Assembly (NCBI GenBank): GCA_036417435.1
Contig: CM070901.1
Location: 64,600,501-64,664,500, forward strand
Length of the DNA stretch: 64,000 bases
From: Inia geoffrensis
Lineage: Eukaryota > Chordata > Mammalia > Artiodactyla > Iniidae
Direction: 5' to 3'
A program made the position numbers and the translations under genes. Shown one piece after another: positions 9,843 to 21,424 of the stretch (positions are counted from its first letter, which is position 1; each line of letters begins with the position of its first letter). Under the pieces are notes generated by a model. That model searched no databases, was not told where the DNA came from, and was given only the letters and a program-made list of their open reading frames with translations.

Positions 9843-12800
9843 ATGGGAATAGGAACATACATATCGATAATTACCTTAAATGTAAATGGACTAAATGATC
9901 CCACCAAAAGACACAGATTGGCTGAATGGATACAAAAACAAGACCCATATATATGCTGTCTACAAGAGACCCACTTCAGACCTAGAGACACATACAGACT
10001 GAAAGTGAGGGGAAGGAAAAAGATATTCCATGCAAATGGAAACCAAAAGAAAGCTGGAGTAGCAATTCTCATATCAGACAAAATAGACTTTAAAATAAAG
10101 ACTATTACAAGAGACAAAGAAGGACATTACATAATGATTAAGGGATCAATCCAAGAAGAAGATATAAAAATTGTAAATATTTATGCGCTGAACACTGGAG
10201 CACCTCAATACATAAGGCAAAAACTAACAGCCATAAAAGGGGAAATCGACAGTAATACATTCATAGTAGGGGACTTCAATACCCCACTTTCACCAATGGA
10301 CAGATCATCCAAAATGAAAATAAATAAGGAAACACAAGCTTTAAATGATACATTAAACAAGATGGACTTAATTGATATTTAGGACACTCCACCCAAAAAC
10401 AACAGAATACACATTTTTCTCAAGTGCTCATGGAACATTCTCCAGGATAGATCATATCTTGGGTCACAAATCAAGCCTTGGTAAATTTAACAAAATTGAA
10501 ATTGTATCAAGTATCTTTTCCGACCACAACGCCATGACACTAGATATCAATTACAGGAAAAGATCTGTAAAAAATACAAACACATGGAGGCTAAACAATA
10601 CACTACTGAATAATGAAGTGATCACTGAAGAAATCAAAGAGGAAATTAAAAAATACCTAGAAACAAATGTCAGTGGAGACACAATGACCCAAAACCTATG
10701 GGATGCAGCCAAAGCAGTTCTAACAGGGAAGTTTATAGCAATACAAGCCCACCTTAAGAAGCAGGAAACGTCTCGAATAAACAACCTAACCTTACACCTA
10801 AGTCAATTAGAGAAAGAAGAACAAAAAAACCCCAAAGTTAGCAGAAGGAAAGAAATCATAAAAATCAGATCAGAAATAAATGAAAAAGAAATGAAGGAAA
10901 CAATAGCAAAGATCAATAAAACTAAAAGCTGGTTCTTTGAGAAGATAAACAAAATAGATAAACCATTAGCCAGACTCATCAAGAAAAAAAGGGATAAGAC
11001 TCAAATCAATAGAATTAGAAATGAAAAAGGAGAAGTAACAACTGACACTGCAAAAATAAAAATGATCATGAGAGATTACTACAGGCAACTCTATGCCAAT
11101 AAAATGGACAATCTGGAAGAAATGGACACATTCTTAGAAATGCGCAAACTACCAAGACTGAATCAGGAAGAAATAGAAAATATGAACAGACCAATCACAA
11201 GCACTGAAATTGAAACTGTGATTAAAAATCTTCCAACAGGGGCTTCCCTGGTGGTGCAGTGGTTGAGAATCTGCCTGGCAATGCAGGGGACACGGGTTCG
11301 AGCCCTGGTCTGGGAAGATCCCACGTACCACGGAGCAACTGTGCCCATGAGCCACACCTACTGAGCCTGCGCATCTGGAGCCTGTGCTCCACAGCAAGAG
11401 AGACCACGATAGTGAGAGGCCCGCGCACCGTGATGAAGAGTGGCCCCCACTCGCCGCAACTAGAGAAAGCCCTCGCACAGAAATTAAGACCCAACAGAGC
11501 CAAAAATAAAAATAAATAAATTTAAAAAAAAAATCTTCCAACAAACAAAAGCCCAGTACCAGATGGCTTCACAGGCGAATTCTATCAAGCATTCAGAGAA
11601 GAGCTAACACCTATCCTTCTCAAACTCTTCCAAAACATAGCAGAGGGAGGAACACTCCCAAACTCATTCTATGAGGCCACCATCACCCTGATACCAAAAC
11701 CAGACAAGGATGTCACAAAGAAAGAAAACTACAGGCCAATATCACTGATGAACATAAATGCAAAAATCCTCAACAAAATACTAGCAAACAGAATCCAACA
11801 GCACATTAAAAGGATCATACACCATGATCAAGTGGGGTTTATTCCAGGAATGCAAGGATTCTTCAATATACGCAAATCTATCAATGTGATTAACCATATT
11901 AACAAATTGAAGGAGAAAAACCATATAATCATCTCAATAGATGCAGAGAAAGCTTTTGACAAAATTCAACACCCATTTATGATAAAAACCCTATAGAAAG
12001 TTGGCATAGAGTGACCATTCCTCAACATAATAAAGGCCATATATGACAAACCCACAGCCAACATCATCCTCAATGGTGAAAAACTGAAAGCATTTCCACT
12101 AAGATCAGGAACAAGACAAGGTTGCCCACTCTCACCACTCTTATTCAACATAGTTTTGGAAGTTTTAGCCACAGCAATCAGAGAAGAAAAGGAAATAAAA
12201 GGAATCCAAATCGGAAACAAAGGAGTAAAGCTGTCACTGTTTGCAGATGACATGATACTATACATAGAGAGTCCTAAAGATGCTACCAGAAAACTACTAG
12301 AGCTAATCAATGAATTTGGTAAAGTAACAGGATACAAAATTAATGCACAGAAATCTCTGGCATTCCTATACACTAAGGATGAAAAATCTGAAAGTGAAAT
12401 CAAGAAAACACCCCCATTTACCACTGCAACAAAAAGAATAAAATATCTAGGAATAAACCTACCTAAGGAGACAAAAGCCCTGTATGCAGAAAATTATGAC
12501 ACTGATGAAAGAATTTAAAGTTGATACAAATAGATGGAGAGATATACCATGTTCTTGGATTGCAAGAATCAACACTGTGAAAATGACTCTATTACCCAAA
12601 GCAATCTACAGACTCATTGCAATCCCTAACAAACTACCACTGGCATTTTTCAAAGAACTAGAACAAAAAATTTCACAATTTGTATGGAAACACAAAAGAC
12701 CCCGAATAGCCAAAGCAATCTTGAGAACGAAAAACGGAGCTGGAGGAATCAGGGCCCCTGACTTCAGACTATACTACAAAGCTACAGTAATCAAGACAGT

Positions 12801-13962
12801 ATGATACTGGCACAAAAACAGAATGATAGATCAATGGAACAGAATAGAAAGACCAGAGATAAACCCACGCACATATGGTTACCTTATCTTTGATAAAGGT
12901 GGCAGGAATATACAGTGGAGAAAGGACAGCCTCTTCAATAAGTGCTGCTGGGAAAGCTGGACAGGTACATGTAAAAGTATGAGCTTAGATCACTACCTAA
13001 CACCATACACAAAAATAAGCTCAAAATGGATTAAAGACCTAAATGTAAGGCCAGAAACTATCAAAATCTTAGAGGAAAACATAGGCAGAACACTCTATGA
13101 CATAAATCACAGCAAGATCCTTTTTGACCGACCTCCTAGAGAAATGGAAATAAAAACAAAAATAAACAAATGGGACCTAATGAAACTTCAAAGCTTTTGC
13201 ACAGCAAAGGAAACCATAAACAAGACTAAAAGACAACCCTCAGAATGGGAGAAAATATTTGCAAATGAATCAACTGACAAAGGATTAATCTCCAAAATTT
13301 ACAAGCAGCTCATACAGCTCAATAACAAAAAAACAAACAACCCAATCCAAAAATAGGCAGAAGACCTAAATAGACATTTCCCCAAAGAAGATATACAGAC
13401 TGCCAACAAGCACATGAAAGAATGCTCAACATCATTAATCATTAGAGAAATGCAAATCAAAACTACAATGAGATATCATCTCACACCAGTCAGAATGGCC
13501 ATCACCAAAACATCTAGAAACAATAAATGCTGGAGAGGGTGTGGACAAAAGGGAACCCTCTTGCACTGCTGGTGGGAATGTGAATTGGTTCAGCCACTAT
13601 GGAGAACAGTATGGAGGTTCCTTAAAAAACTACAAATAGAACTACCATATGACCCAGCAATCCCACTACTGGGCATATAACCTGAGAAAACCAAAATTCA
13701 AAAAGAGGCAGGTACCAAAATGTTCATTGCAGCTCTATTTACAATAGCCCGGAGATGGAAACGACCTAAGTGCCCATCGTCAGATGAATGGATAAAGAAG
13801 ATGTGGCACATATACACAATGGAATATTACTCAGTGATGAAAAGAAACGAAATTGAGCTATTTGTAATGAGGTGGATAGACCTCGAGTCTGTCATACAGA
13901 GTGAAGTAAGTCAGAAAGAGAAAGACAAATACCGTATGCTAACACATATATATGGAATTTAA
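9843..13962 (+). pseudogene. L1 ORF2 (endonuclease-reverse transcriptase), multiply disrupted
   Basis: ORF2p normally nicks target DNA and reverse-transcribes L1 RNA. The apurinic-like endonuclease starts at 9843 (MGIGTYISIITLNVNGLND), with GDFN near 10270 and the SDHN motif at 10519-10530. The RT has FADD at 12240-12251. The C-terminal CX3CX7HX4C motif lies at about 13528-13581 and the frame ends at TAA 13960-13962. Breaks, read against the second L1 in this window: a 2-bp loss at 10380 that makes TAG and shifts frame; a SINE at 11239-11528; TAG at 11994; TGA at 12012; a 2-bp loss near 12498; TGA at 12802; TAG at 13354; TAA at 13678. The frames before and after each lesion are consistent with this list. 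Function is certainly lost. Confidence 0.93.
11239..11528 (+). mobile_element. CHR-type SINE, long form, inserted in L1 ORF2
   Basis: A 290-bp CHR SINE has the usual head and box B ('gggttcgagccctgg') plus the extended 3' part 'gtggcccccactcgccgcaa', 'ttaagacccaaca' and an (AAAT)n tail. The TSD is a perfect 15 bp, 'aaaaatcttccaaca', at 11224-11238 and 11529-11543. It interrupts the segment between the endonuclease and the RT core, so it is younger than the L1. Confidence 0.95.
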
Positions 13963-14335
13963 GAAAAAAAAAATGTTATGAAGAACCTAGGGGTAAGACA
14001 GGAATAAAGACACAGACCTACTGGAGAACGGACATGAGGATATGGGGAGGGAGAGGGGTGAGCTATGAGAGGGCGAGGGAGTGGCATGGACATATATATA
14101 CTAACAAACGTAAGGTAGATAGCTAGTGGGAAGCAGCCACTTGGCACAGGGATATCAGCTCGGTGCTTTGTGACTGCCTGGAGCGGTGGGATAGAGAGGG
14201 AGGGAGGGAGGGAGACGCAAGAGGGAAGAAATATGTGAACGTCTGTATATATATAACTGATTCACTTTGTTATAAAGTAGAAACTGACACACCATTGTAG
14301 AGCAATTTTACCCCAATAAAGATGTTAAAAAAAAA
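13963..14335 (+). other. L1 3'UTR, polyadenylation signal and poly-A
   Basis: A purine-rich segment ('gagagggtgagctatgagag' type), short GGGA and TATA repeats, and the conserved 'aactgattcactttgttata' segment lead to AATAAA at 14315-14320 and a 13-A tail that merges with the TSD. Confidence 0.9.
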
Positions 14336-14599
14336 AAAATCATATTGGCCATCTTGATCCTTTCCTGGGATTGTGGACCAGGATACCCACTGGGGCCCTT
14401 GCCTGGATATGCTCATATCCATCAACTCAGCTCAGGTCAGGAGTCCTACGGCACTGGGTCTTATTGAATTACTTGCTTAATCATTTTTACTAGGGTGAAT
14501 TCTTGTATTGGAAAATATTCAAAAAGTACAACAACAAAAAAAAGTCACAAAGAAAAAGAAAGATGGTAGTCACACAGAAAGTCTGCAATTGTTAACATA

Positions 14600-14831
14600 C
14601 TGTTGGAAGGTCTCAGAAGCCAGAATACATGGGTTCCTTGTCCAGCTCTGCTGTATCATAGCATGTGAGCTTGGGAGAGTTACTTATCCCCTCTATGCTT
14701 TCAGTCTCTTCATCTGTAAAATGAAGTACAGAATCCACCTTATGAAGTTGTGAACATGCCATAAGTTTAAAAATCAAAGCACTTAGGAGAGGGCCCAGGG
14801 CACTGTAAAGACTCAATAAATGTTAGCTGTT
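14600..14831 (+). repeat. MIR SINE, nearly full length
   Basis: Sense landmarks are 'gtgagcttgggagagttact', 'cagtctcttcatctgtaaaa' and the terminal 'aagactcaataaatgttagc'. It is one of the better-preserved MIR copies here. Confidence 0.85.
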
Positions 14832-14883
14832 TTCATGCAGCAATTTTCACCAATCTGTCATTGCAGTTGCCATTCCATTCGAT

Positions 14884-15104
14884 CAGTGATTCTCTGCCTG
14901 GGGAGATTTTGCCCCCCGCCACTGCAGGGATGTTTGACAGTATCTGGAAATATTTTCTGTCACCATTTGGGGAGGGGAGACTACTGACATCTAGTGAGTA
15001 GAGGTCAGGAATGCTACTAAACATCCTACAATACACAGATGGCCGCCCCAATAGCAAAGAATGATCTGGACCCAAATGTCAATAGTGCTGAGGCTGAGAT
15101 CCTG
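14884..15104 (+). mobile_element. MER5A-like non-autonomous hAT (Charlie) transposon
   Basis: The element opens with 'cagtgattctctgcctgggg' and contains 'gattttgccccc', 'atctagtgagtagaggtcag', 'ctactaaacatcctacaata' and 'aaatgtcaatagtgctgagg', a MER5A-style order. An 8-bp flank pair, 'cattcgat' (14876-14883) and 'cattacat' (15105-15112), matches at 6 of 8 and fits a decayed hAT TSD. Confidence 0.87.
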
Positions 15105-15680
15105 CATTACATTAAGACACAAACTATGACAAATCCCAGCCCCCACCTGCTCACCCTGAACTTCAGCTCCCCCTCAGGGCATTTTGTAGTATTTTCCAGG
15201 GGCCCTGGGTGATGGTGTATCTTATATATGCTTGGGAACTCACCTCTCTTCTGCTGCAGCCTCATCTCCACCTGTGTGGCTGCTCCCCCTGTGATGGCCC
15301 CTCTGCTGGTGACACCTGGAGCTGAGTTGGAGGTTGGGGACAGGGTGGACCTTCTCCCAAATCTCTGAAGCTTTGTTACCTAGGTCTTGAGGAGACATCA
15401 TGGGTACCCAGAGGCTGGCGGTTTTTACCGACACAGCCTTCAGCTTCTCTCCTTAAATGCTTTCTCAGTTGAGTCTCAAAATCAGACTCTCTGGCTGGGT
15501 TTTAGAACAGAGTCTATGTTATTGAAATTATCCTCATCTTCTCATCTTCATGGGTATCTCCATCCCCAACCTTCCTTCAGTCCAAAACATAGCGATCTCA
15601 TGCATATTGTATCTCTTATCAGCTCATGCAAACAGACTCTTCAAGGCAGCAAGCCAAAAGTGTCCATTTCTCAGCAATAT
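15105..15680. other. Unassigned stretch
   Basis: No repeat or exon recognised. Short frames such as 15387-15689 plus have no domain. Confidence 0.4.
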
Positions 15681-16060
15681 TCTTGCTAGTACACACGAAC
15701 TTACAGATATATAACTTTAAAACACAATTGTGATTTTACCATACCCCTGAGGCCTAAATCTTTCACTAAACAAAATAGCATTAGCATATTCAGATGTCAT
15801 TAAATTGTCTTCCACATCTCTATTTTATTGACTGTATAGAACTCCATTTCATTGCTATATAATATCTTTAAGCCCATCTCCATTTTATTAGACATTGATG
15901 TTGTTCCCTAATGTTGAAAATGATAAGATAATGTAGCACTGAATATCTTTACAAAACATCTTCATACTCTTGTCCAATTATTTTCTTAGGGTGAATTTCT
16001 AGAATATAATTTAAGGGTTTTGATACATATTGAAGAAAAGATTTAGACACTTTGTCTTAG
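15680..16060 (-). repeat. Old L1 3' fragment, inverted
   Basis: The strand shown carries the antisense of an L1 3' region: 'tccatttcattgctatataa', 'attttattagacattgatgt', 'gcactgaatatctttacaaa', 'agggtgaatttctagaat'. This series is typical of mammalian L1M 3' ends. The edges are uncertain. Confidence 0.6.
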
Positions 16061-16700
16061 CAACAGTGTCTGCCTATCATAAGGACATCAGAATAGCAAT
16101 TCAATATTCAAAATGGCTGGGAAAAATTAAGTCTTTTAGTTACTGGAACATTTTAGTTAGGTGAGAATTTTTACTCACTAATATCACATATGGAAGGATT
16201 ATTTTAAATAAAGCACTTAACACTAATTTACCCAGAACAAAAGTCCACCTTACTTTAATAATTCAAAAGGCACTCACAGTGCTTCAAGGTCATTAATATA
16301 ACCTCACTTCTCACTGTAGAATTTCAGGTCATGTGTGTAAAAGCTCTTTGTAAGTGGCAAAAGAAACTATAGAGATATGAAGGTTTATGATTTCAATTTT
16401 TAAATAGAAATTGCATTGGCCCGATTCAACAAGAAATGACATACCTTGAAAACTTCTTTTTTGGATAAGGCCCTGATATTTACTTACATGTCATTTATCC
16501 CTTCCTTAGAAAAGCAAAGTAAAGAATGTTGAAAAATTCCTGTTGCTTCAGGTTTTTTTTATTATGTTCTAGATGAATATATTTTATTATAATTTTGATA
16601 TCTCAAAATATCAGCCATAAGTTCTTTCCAGTACCCCCCCCAATGATAAATTTAGGATGATAATAATAGAGAAACATCACAGTGAAGGAAAAAGTACTAT
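16061..16700. other. Unassigned AT-rich stretch
   Basis: AT-rich sequence with no recognisable family. The C7 run at 16633 is flanked by ordinary sequence. Confidence 0.4.
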
Positions 16701-16714
16701 CCTCTGCCTTCATC

Positions 16715-16875
16715 AAGTGAGGAATCTATAGGCAGACCCATCACTACACTTAGCTACCTCTTATAGCCATGACCTTGGGCAAGTCAGTTATACTTTCTGG
16801 AACATGTTTTCTTCATAATGAAAAGGCAGTGGTTTCTAAGATCTCTTTAAGCTCTAAAACTTCTATGACTTTATG
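16715..16875 (+). repeat. MIR SINE fragment
   Basis: It shows 'ccatgaccttgggcaagtca', 'catgttttcttcataatgaa' and 'gatctctttaagctctaaaa' in MIR order. Confidence 0.7.
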
Positions 16876-18456
16876 ACTTGGTTCATCTCTTCTGAAGGAT
16901 TTGAATTCCATTCTCTAATTTTCTTGAAGAATTCTTGAGCCAAAGAAAAGCATTTTTCTTAGATAATAAGATGTTGAGTGGGAATTTCCTCAGTATCCTG
17001 GAATGTTGGCTCAAGCTCCAAAGCTGAGAACAATGGATGAGAAGTAACTCATTTTAAAGAGAAGAAATAGAAACATCTTGCCAAAATGTACTGAAAGGAA
17101 GCAGAACCTCTCCAGCAACCATCCGCCCCATCAATAGCTGACAGTGAACGTGAAACAGATGCAAAGTTTCAAGTGGATGACTTAGAGATGCATTGAAAGA
17201 AGGTTTTTAGACTAGCGGGGAGGACAGGGATATCTCTTCTCCATTTACTTTCCTTTTCCAGGTTGCCTCCCTCCAAATCGACTAATGAGGACCCAAGAGA
17301 AATACTGATAGAGATTGAAGGTGCCTGTGAGAAGTGGAGAAAGGTCTCTCACTGCCCCCTGGATATCTAGGAAGTGCAGAACTCTGGGCTCCAGGGCTGA
17401 AGGAGAGAGATGGAGTGAAAGGGTCCTTGGAAGGCTTCTTTGAGATTGTACGTGAAACTCATGACTGGTGCCTGTTCCCCACACGGAGAATTCAGAAGGC
17501 TAGAGAGCAGCTGTGGCCACTCACAGCGGTAGGATCAGGAGAGAGAACAATAGTAGGCAGCCAGCTACACTACCACCTTGTGGTCTTTCAAGGATGAATA
17601 AGATTCCTGTGACCAGTTAGGTCCTATGGAAAGTCTCTGGGCTCAAGTCACCTTACAAGAGGGCAGCCTGTCAGGGCAAGAGTACTTCAGGAGTAAGAGT
17701 TATGGGGTGAACAGTCTAGACAACCAAGGTTAGTCAAGAGAGTGGCACCAGTGACATGAAAGTCTACCCTTCTTAATCTAACCTCCTTCCCCTTGCTTGG
17801 ACCTCAGGATGTCCAGAAGACAAAATGGGGAGGTGACAGACAAAGAGCAAAAGACCATATCATGCCCTCTCCCCAACTGTGGGTGCTTGAACCATGAGTC
17901 AGACATGAGTTAAAGAGAGAAAGGAAGTTATGGATTGCATTTGAGATTGCAGTTATAATATTAGACCAGATTGGAACTTTTAATATATTACAGGGAGTAA
18001 TAATGAATTAAATTACCCCATTTACAGCTGAAAGTAAACAAACACTGCAAGATCTGCCTGCGATTCCATGAAGGGGTGGGAAAGGGGAATAAAACTGAGT
18101 AAATTTCAAGGATGGTGGACTCCACTGAGTCAACATGAAAATAACTTCAGTGTGTCTAAATAATTATCTGTTCAAGGACCACCATATTTTGTTTGTGTGT
18201 TTTTATAACTAAGAAAACTGAGACATGGACAATAATCTTTTAATCAAGAATCTGCTTCACCTATCACATATCTTAATAGTGTGTGGTTATTTTTCTCCAA
18301 ACACATTTTTTCTGTGTTTTCTTTTCTATGGCTTTCTTCACTTTCACAATTATAATATTACTCTAAAATAATAATTTCATGATAATAACAAAAATCAGTT
18401 AATGTAATTTCATCATTAGATATATAGAGGAAGATTCATGACAAGGTAGTGAGAAA
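16876..18456. other. Unassigned stretch
   Basis: No gene seen. A 37-nt block at 18249-18285 recurs at 19145-19181 (33 of 37 identical), which suggests the same old repeat family. The rest is unassigned. Confidence 0.4.
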
Positions 18457-18685
18457 GGGCTTCCCTGGTGGTGCAGTGGTTGAGAGTCTGCCTGCTGATG
18501 CAGGGGACATGGGTTCGTGCCGCGGTCCGGGAAGATCCCACATGCCGCGGAGCAGATGGGCCCGTGAGCCATGGCTGCTGAGCCTGCGCGTCCGGAGCCT
18601 GTGTTCCGCAACGGGAGAGGCCACAACAGTGAGAGGCCCGCGTACTGCAAAAAAAAAAAAAAAAAAAAAAGAAAAAAAAGAAAAA
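18457..18685 (+). mobile_element. CHR-type SINE, short form
   Basis: Complete head, box B ('gggttcgtgccgcgg'), body ending 'aggcccgcgtactgc' and a long A/GA tail. I could not define a clean TSD. Confidence 0.93.
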
Positions 18686-18876
18686 TTGGTCCATAATAAT
18701 GTTATATTTTAACCATAAAATTATTACTTTCAGTGAATTTCTTCTTCAAATATGTAAGAAATTTAACAAACAAGAAATAAATATTTTTTATGTAGTTATA
18801 CCTGTAAAGGCCATGTAGAAAGAAATCTACACTTCTCAAAGAAATTACTTTATAAAATTGGGTTTATGGAAAGTAA

Positions 18877-19075
18877 TGGTCTTTGAAGACAGACAGACTT
18901 TCGTTAAATTCCCATCTCTACCACTTACTATTTATGTTACCTAGGGCAAATCATTTAGTCTGTCTGAGTGTCAGTTTCCTCATCCATAAAATGGGACTAT
19001 TAATGTTTATTTCACTGAATTGTAAGGATTCAATGAAATCACATTGACTCAAAGTACACAGTCAGTAAATTTGTT
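18877..19075 (+). repeat. MIR SINE
   Basis: Sense MIR: 'ctctaccacttactatttat', 'cctagggcaaatcatttagt', 'cagtttcctcatccataaaa', 'attgtaaggattcaatgaaa'. Confidence 0.82.
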
Positions 19076-19201
19076 TCCTGCCTTCCCTCTGCTTTTCAAT
19101 CCTAAAAATGTTTGCCTAATTTTATTATTCTAGTTTGAATAAATAATCTGCTTCATCAATTACATATCCTAATAGTGTGTGTGTTGTTTTTTATTAACTG
19201 G

Positions 19202-19411
19202 GTTTTTTTTTTTTTTTTTGCGGTACGCGGGCCTCTCACTGTTGTGGCCTCTCCCGTTGCAGAGCACAGGCTTCGGACGCGCAGGCTCAGTAGCCATGGC
19301 TCACAGGCCCAGCCGCTCCGCGGCATGTGGGATCCTCCTGGACCGGGGCACAAACCCGCGTCCCCTGCATCGGCAGGCAGACTCTCAACCACTGCGCCAC
19401 CAGGGAAGCCC
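19202..19411 (-). mobile_element. CHR-type SINE, short form, inverted
   Basis: A poly-T leads into 'gcggtacgcgggcctctcac' and ends at 'ccaccagggaagccc', the reverse complement of the CHR head. The perfect 10-bp TSD 'tattaactgg' is at 19192-19201 and 19412-19421. CpG sites are well kept, which points to a young copy. Confidence 0.95.
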
Positions 19412-19449
19412 TATTAACTGGATTTTTAATAATTATAAACTTGATCTGT

Positions 19450-19900
19450 AATTTTTGTTACAAGTCAGAGAAATTTAATGAAATGTTTAATGACCTCACC
19501 ACCTCCCTAAATACCCAATATTAACAGTTTTGGGGGACCGTTTTTCATACTCTTTCCTTTGCTCATACAGACAGTTTTTATACATTATTCTGAAAATTGC
19601 TTTTCCCTCTTAAATATATATTTGGACACATCTCAAGTCGATACATATAACTCATGTTTATTCTCTATAATAGCTATAAAACATTCCATAACTTGATATT
19701 CTTATTTTAATTTCTCCTTTTCATTGACATTCAGGTTACTTTCAACTTTTTGCAACCATAATTAATGCCATGATCACCCACATATGGGAATCATGCCCGC
19801 TGGGGTCTGCATTTCCAAAGTCTAGAATCCCCAAAGAGGGACTGCGGAGGCAATGAGTGTATGCATTTTAATGTTAATAGATATTGCATATATTGGAAAT
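19450..19900 (-). repeat. Old L1 3' fragment, inverted
   Basis: Antisense L1 3' landmarks: 'aacattccataacttgatat', 'ttgacattcaggttactttc', 'gcaaccataattaatgccat', 'gtatgcattttaatgttaat'. Diverged L1M-type copy. Confidence 0.6.
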
Positions 19901-20745
19901 ATATTTGAATTAGATAAATTCATTATGTAAAAAAAACCCAGCAAACAACTCAAAGAAAATTTGGTGAATTCTTCTATTAAGCGAAAGCAGCTTTTTATCT
20001 AACAAGCCTTTAATTTGGTAAATTCAAAACCTCAAAGATTGCTTTTTCTTTGATTGAGGAACTTTCCGTGCCAGAAAGGGTATGGTGAATGGCTGAAGGG
20101 AAGTTTAATAATGTATTTTCAATTTAGTGTCCAAGGCAGGGCTCCAGTCCTCTGAATAATTTCTTTCCCTTTGGCCATTGGCCTTTGTGAGGGGAATGTG
20201 AGCTACTAGCTGCATCGGAAACTGCTCCTGATGTCACCATCTCTTTCCATTTAGAACAAATCCAGTCTCTGGGTCACTAGAGAGTCACATGTCACATGTC
20301 ACATATTGTCAGCTTTTCTCTCCCATCACTCATTATTTAAGGGTGTTGGCTGAGATCCCAACATCTTTATCTCTTAGGCGGTTGGAAGCCTCGGCAGCTT
20401 CCTACCTCTCTCTCTCTTCCCTTCCCCATATTCCTCCACTTTGGTCACTGCCTTTTAGGAAGATGTTGCTCAGCGAGTCTCAGAGTTGTCTGACCCTTTG
20501 GAGCCCTAGATTCCAATACTGATAACATCAATATCACCAAGATCAATGGGGAAAAATCTACATCTGCATCCAATTCTGGGCAGACTACAATGTGGGCTCA
20601 ACCATGGAAGTTGGGGTGTCATTTTAAAAAGAATCATCAGAAACCATTTCCTTTTCTGCCCTCCTGTGAGCATGAGGACCTAACATCTGGGAAGTGATTT
20701 TTCTTAGTTTTCTTCTTTTATAATGATAACAACAACAACAATAAC
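19901..20745. promoter_or_regulatory. Repeat-poor stretch with a candidate TCF/LEF cluster
   Basis: No repeats recognised. TCAAAG (20032-20037) and CTTTGAT (20048-20054) form a convergent pair of TCF/LEF-like words, with more CCTTTG words near 20168-20186. A triple 'gtcacat' lies at 20284-20304. Regulatory function is only an inference from short motifs. Confidence 0.25.
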
Positions 20746-20749
20746 AATT

Positions 20750-20960
20750 TTGTGAATGCCCCTACGTACCAAGTTCTTTGGGAAACATTTTCTGTACATT
20801 ATCTTGTTTAATACTTATAACAACCATTTTTGGATGAGGAAAATCATATTCAAGAACATTAGGTAACTTTTGCAGTGTATCACAACTGTAAAGGGTAAAG
20901 TTGAATTTGAACCTAGAACCATCTTCCTCTGAAAACCATGTTCTAATATAAGCACCATGT
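20750..20960 (-). repeat. MIR SINE, inverted
   Basis: Inverted MIR landmarks: 'cattatcttgtttaatactt', 'ataacaaccatttttggatg', 'cattaggtaacttttgcagt', 'tgaatttgaacctagaacca'. Confidence 0.78.
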
Positions 20961-21424
20961 TATGGTATTAGAAGACAAAAGTCCCAGATAGAATTAATAT
21001 AGGCAGAATAAGGTGGGACTGGGTTTTCCCAGTTACCTTGGCCAAGGGTGTCATGAGACATTTCTTTTATGTGCATAGTTGGACAAAAGTATTGCATGGA
21101 TAAAAACAGGAACGTGGTCAATATTTATCATATAAATTCTATTGCTGAATAATAAATTTCAAAGGCAGTAAAAATCCAACTTTTTATGGTAAAACTGTGA
21201 TAACATGTTCTTTCTGATTATTTACAAGGAACTTCAGTATCTTATGGGGTCTTGGGGTCATAGAAATTCAAACACTCAAAAGTAGAAAAGTCTTTTTTAC
21301 CCTCTTACTTGATTCTTAATTCTCCTATTCTACCTCCTTGAAATATGTCATAGATCTTCTATTTGGAGTTCACTAGCATAACCAACATGACACAGAAGAA
21401 GAACCAGACAAGTAAATAGACAAT

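Larger units (their letters stand above)
6486..14350 (+). mobile_element. Full-length L1 retrotransposon with perfect TSD
   Basis: A full-length LINE-1 of the cetartiodactyl/cetacean type is bounded by a perfect 15-bp TSD, 'aaaatcatattggcc', at 6486-6500 and 14336-14350. The element body is 6501 to about 14335, roughly 7.8 kb including a 290-bp SINE inserted later in ORF2. The order is 5'UTR (6501-8893), ORF1 (8894-9784), a 58-bp spacer, ORF2 (9843-13962), 3'UTR, AATAAA at 14315-14320, and poly-A. The intact TSD and tail indicate a fairly young insertion. ORF2 is dead while ORF1 is open, so this copy cannot retrotranspose by itself. Confidence 0.96.

Noticed and set aside
19400..19411. CTCF-like 'gccaccagggaag' in the inverted CHR head
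   Set aside because: Only the left half of the CTCF core fits; the GGGGGCRS part is missing.
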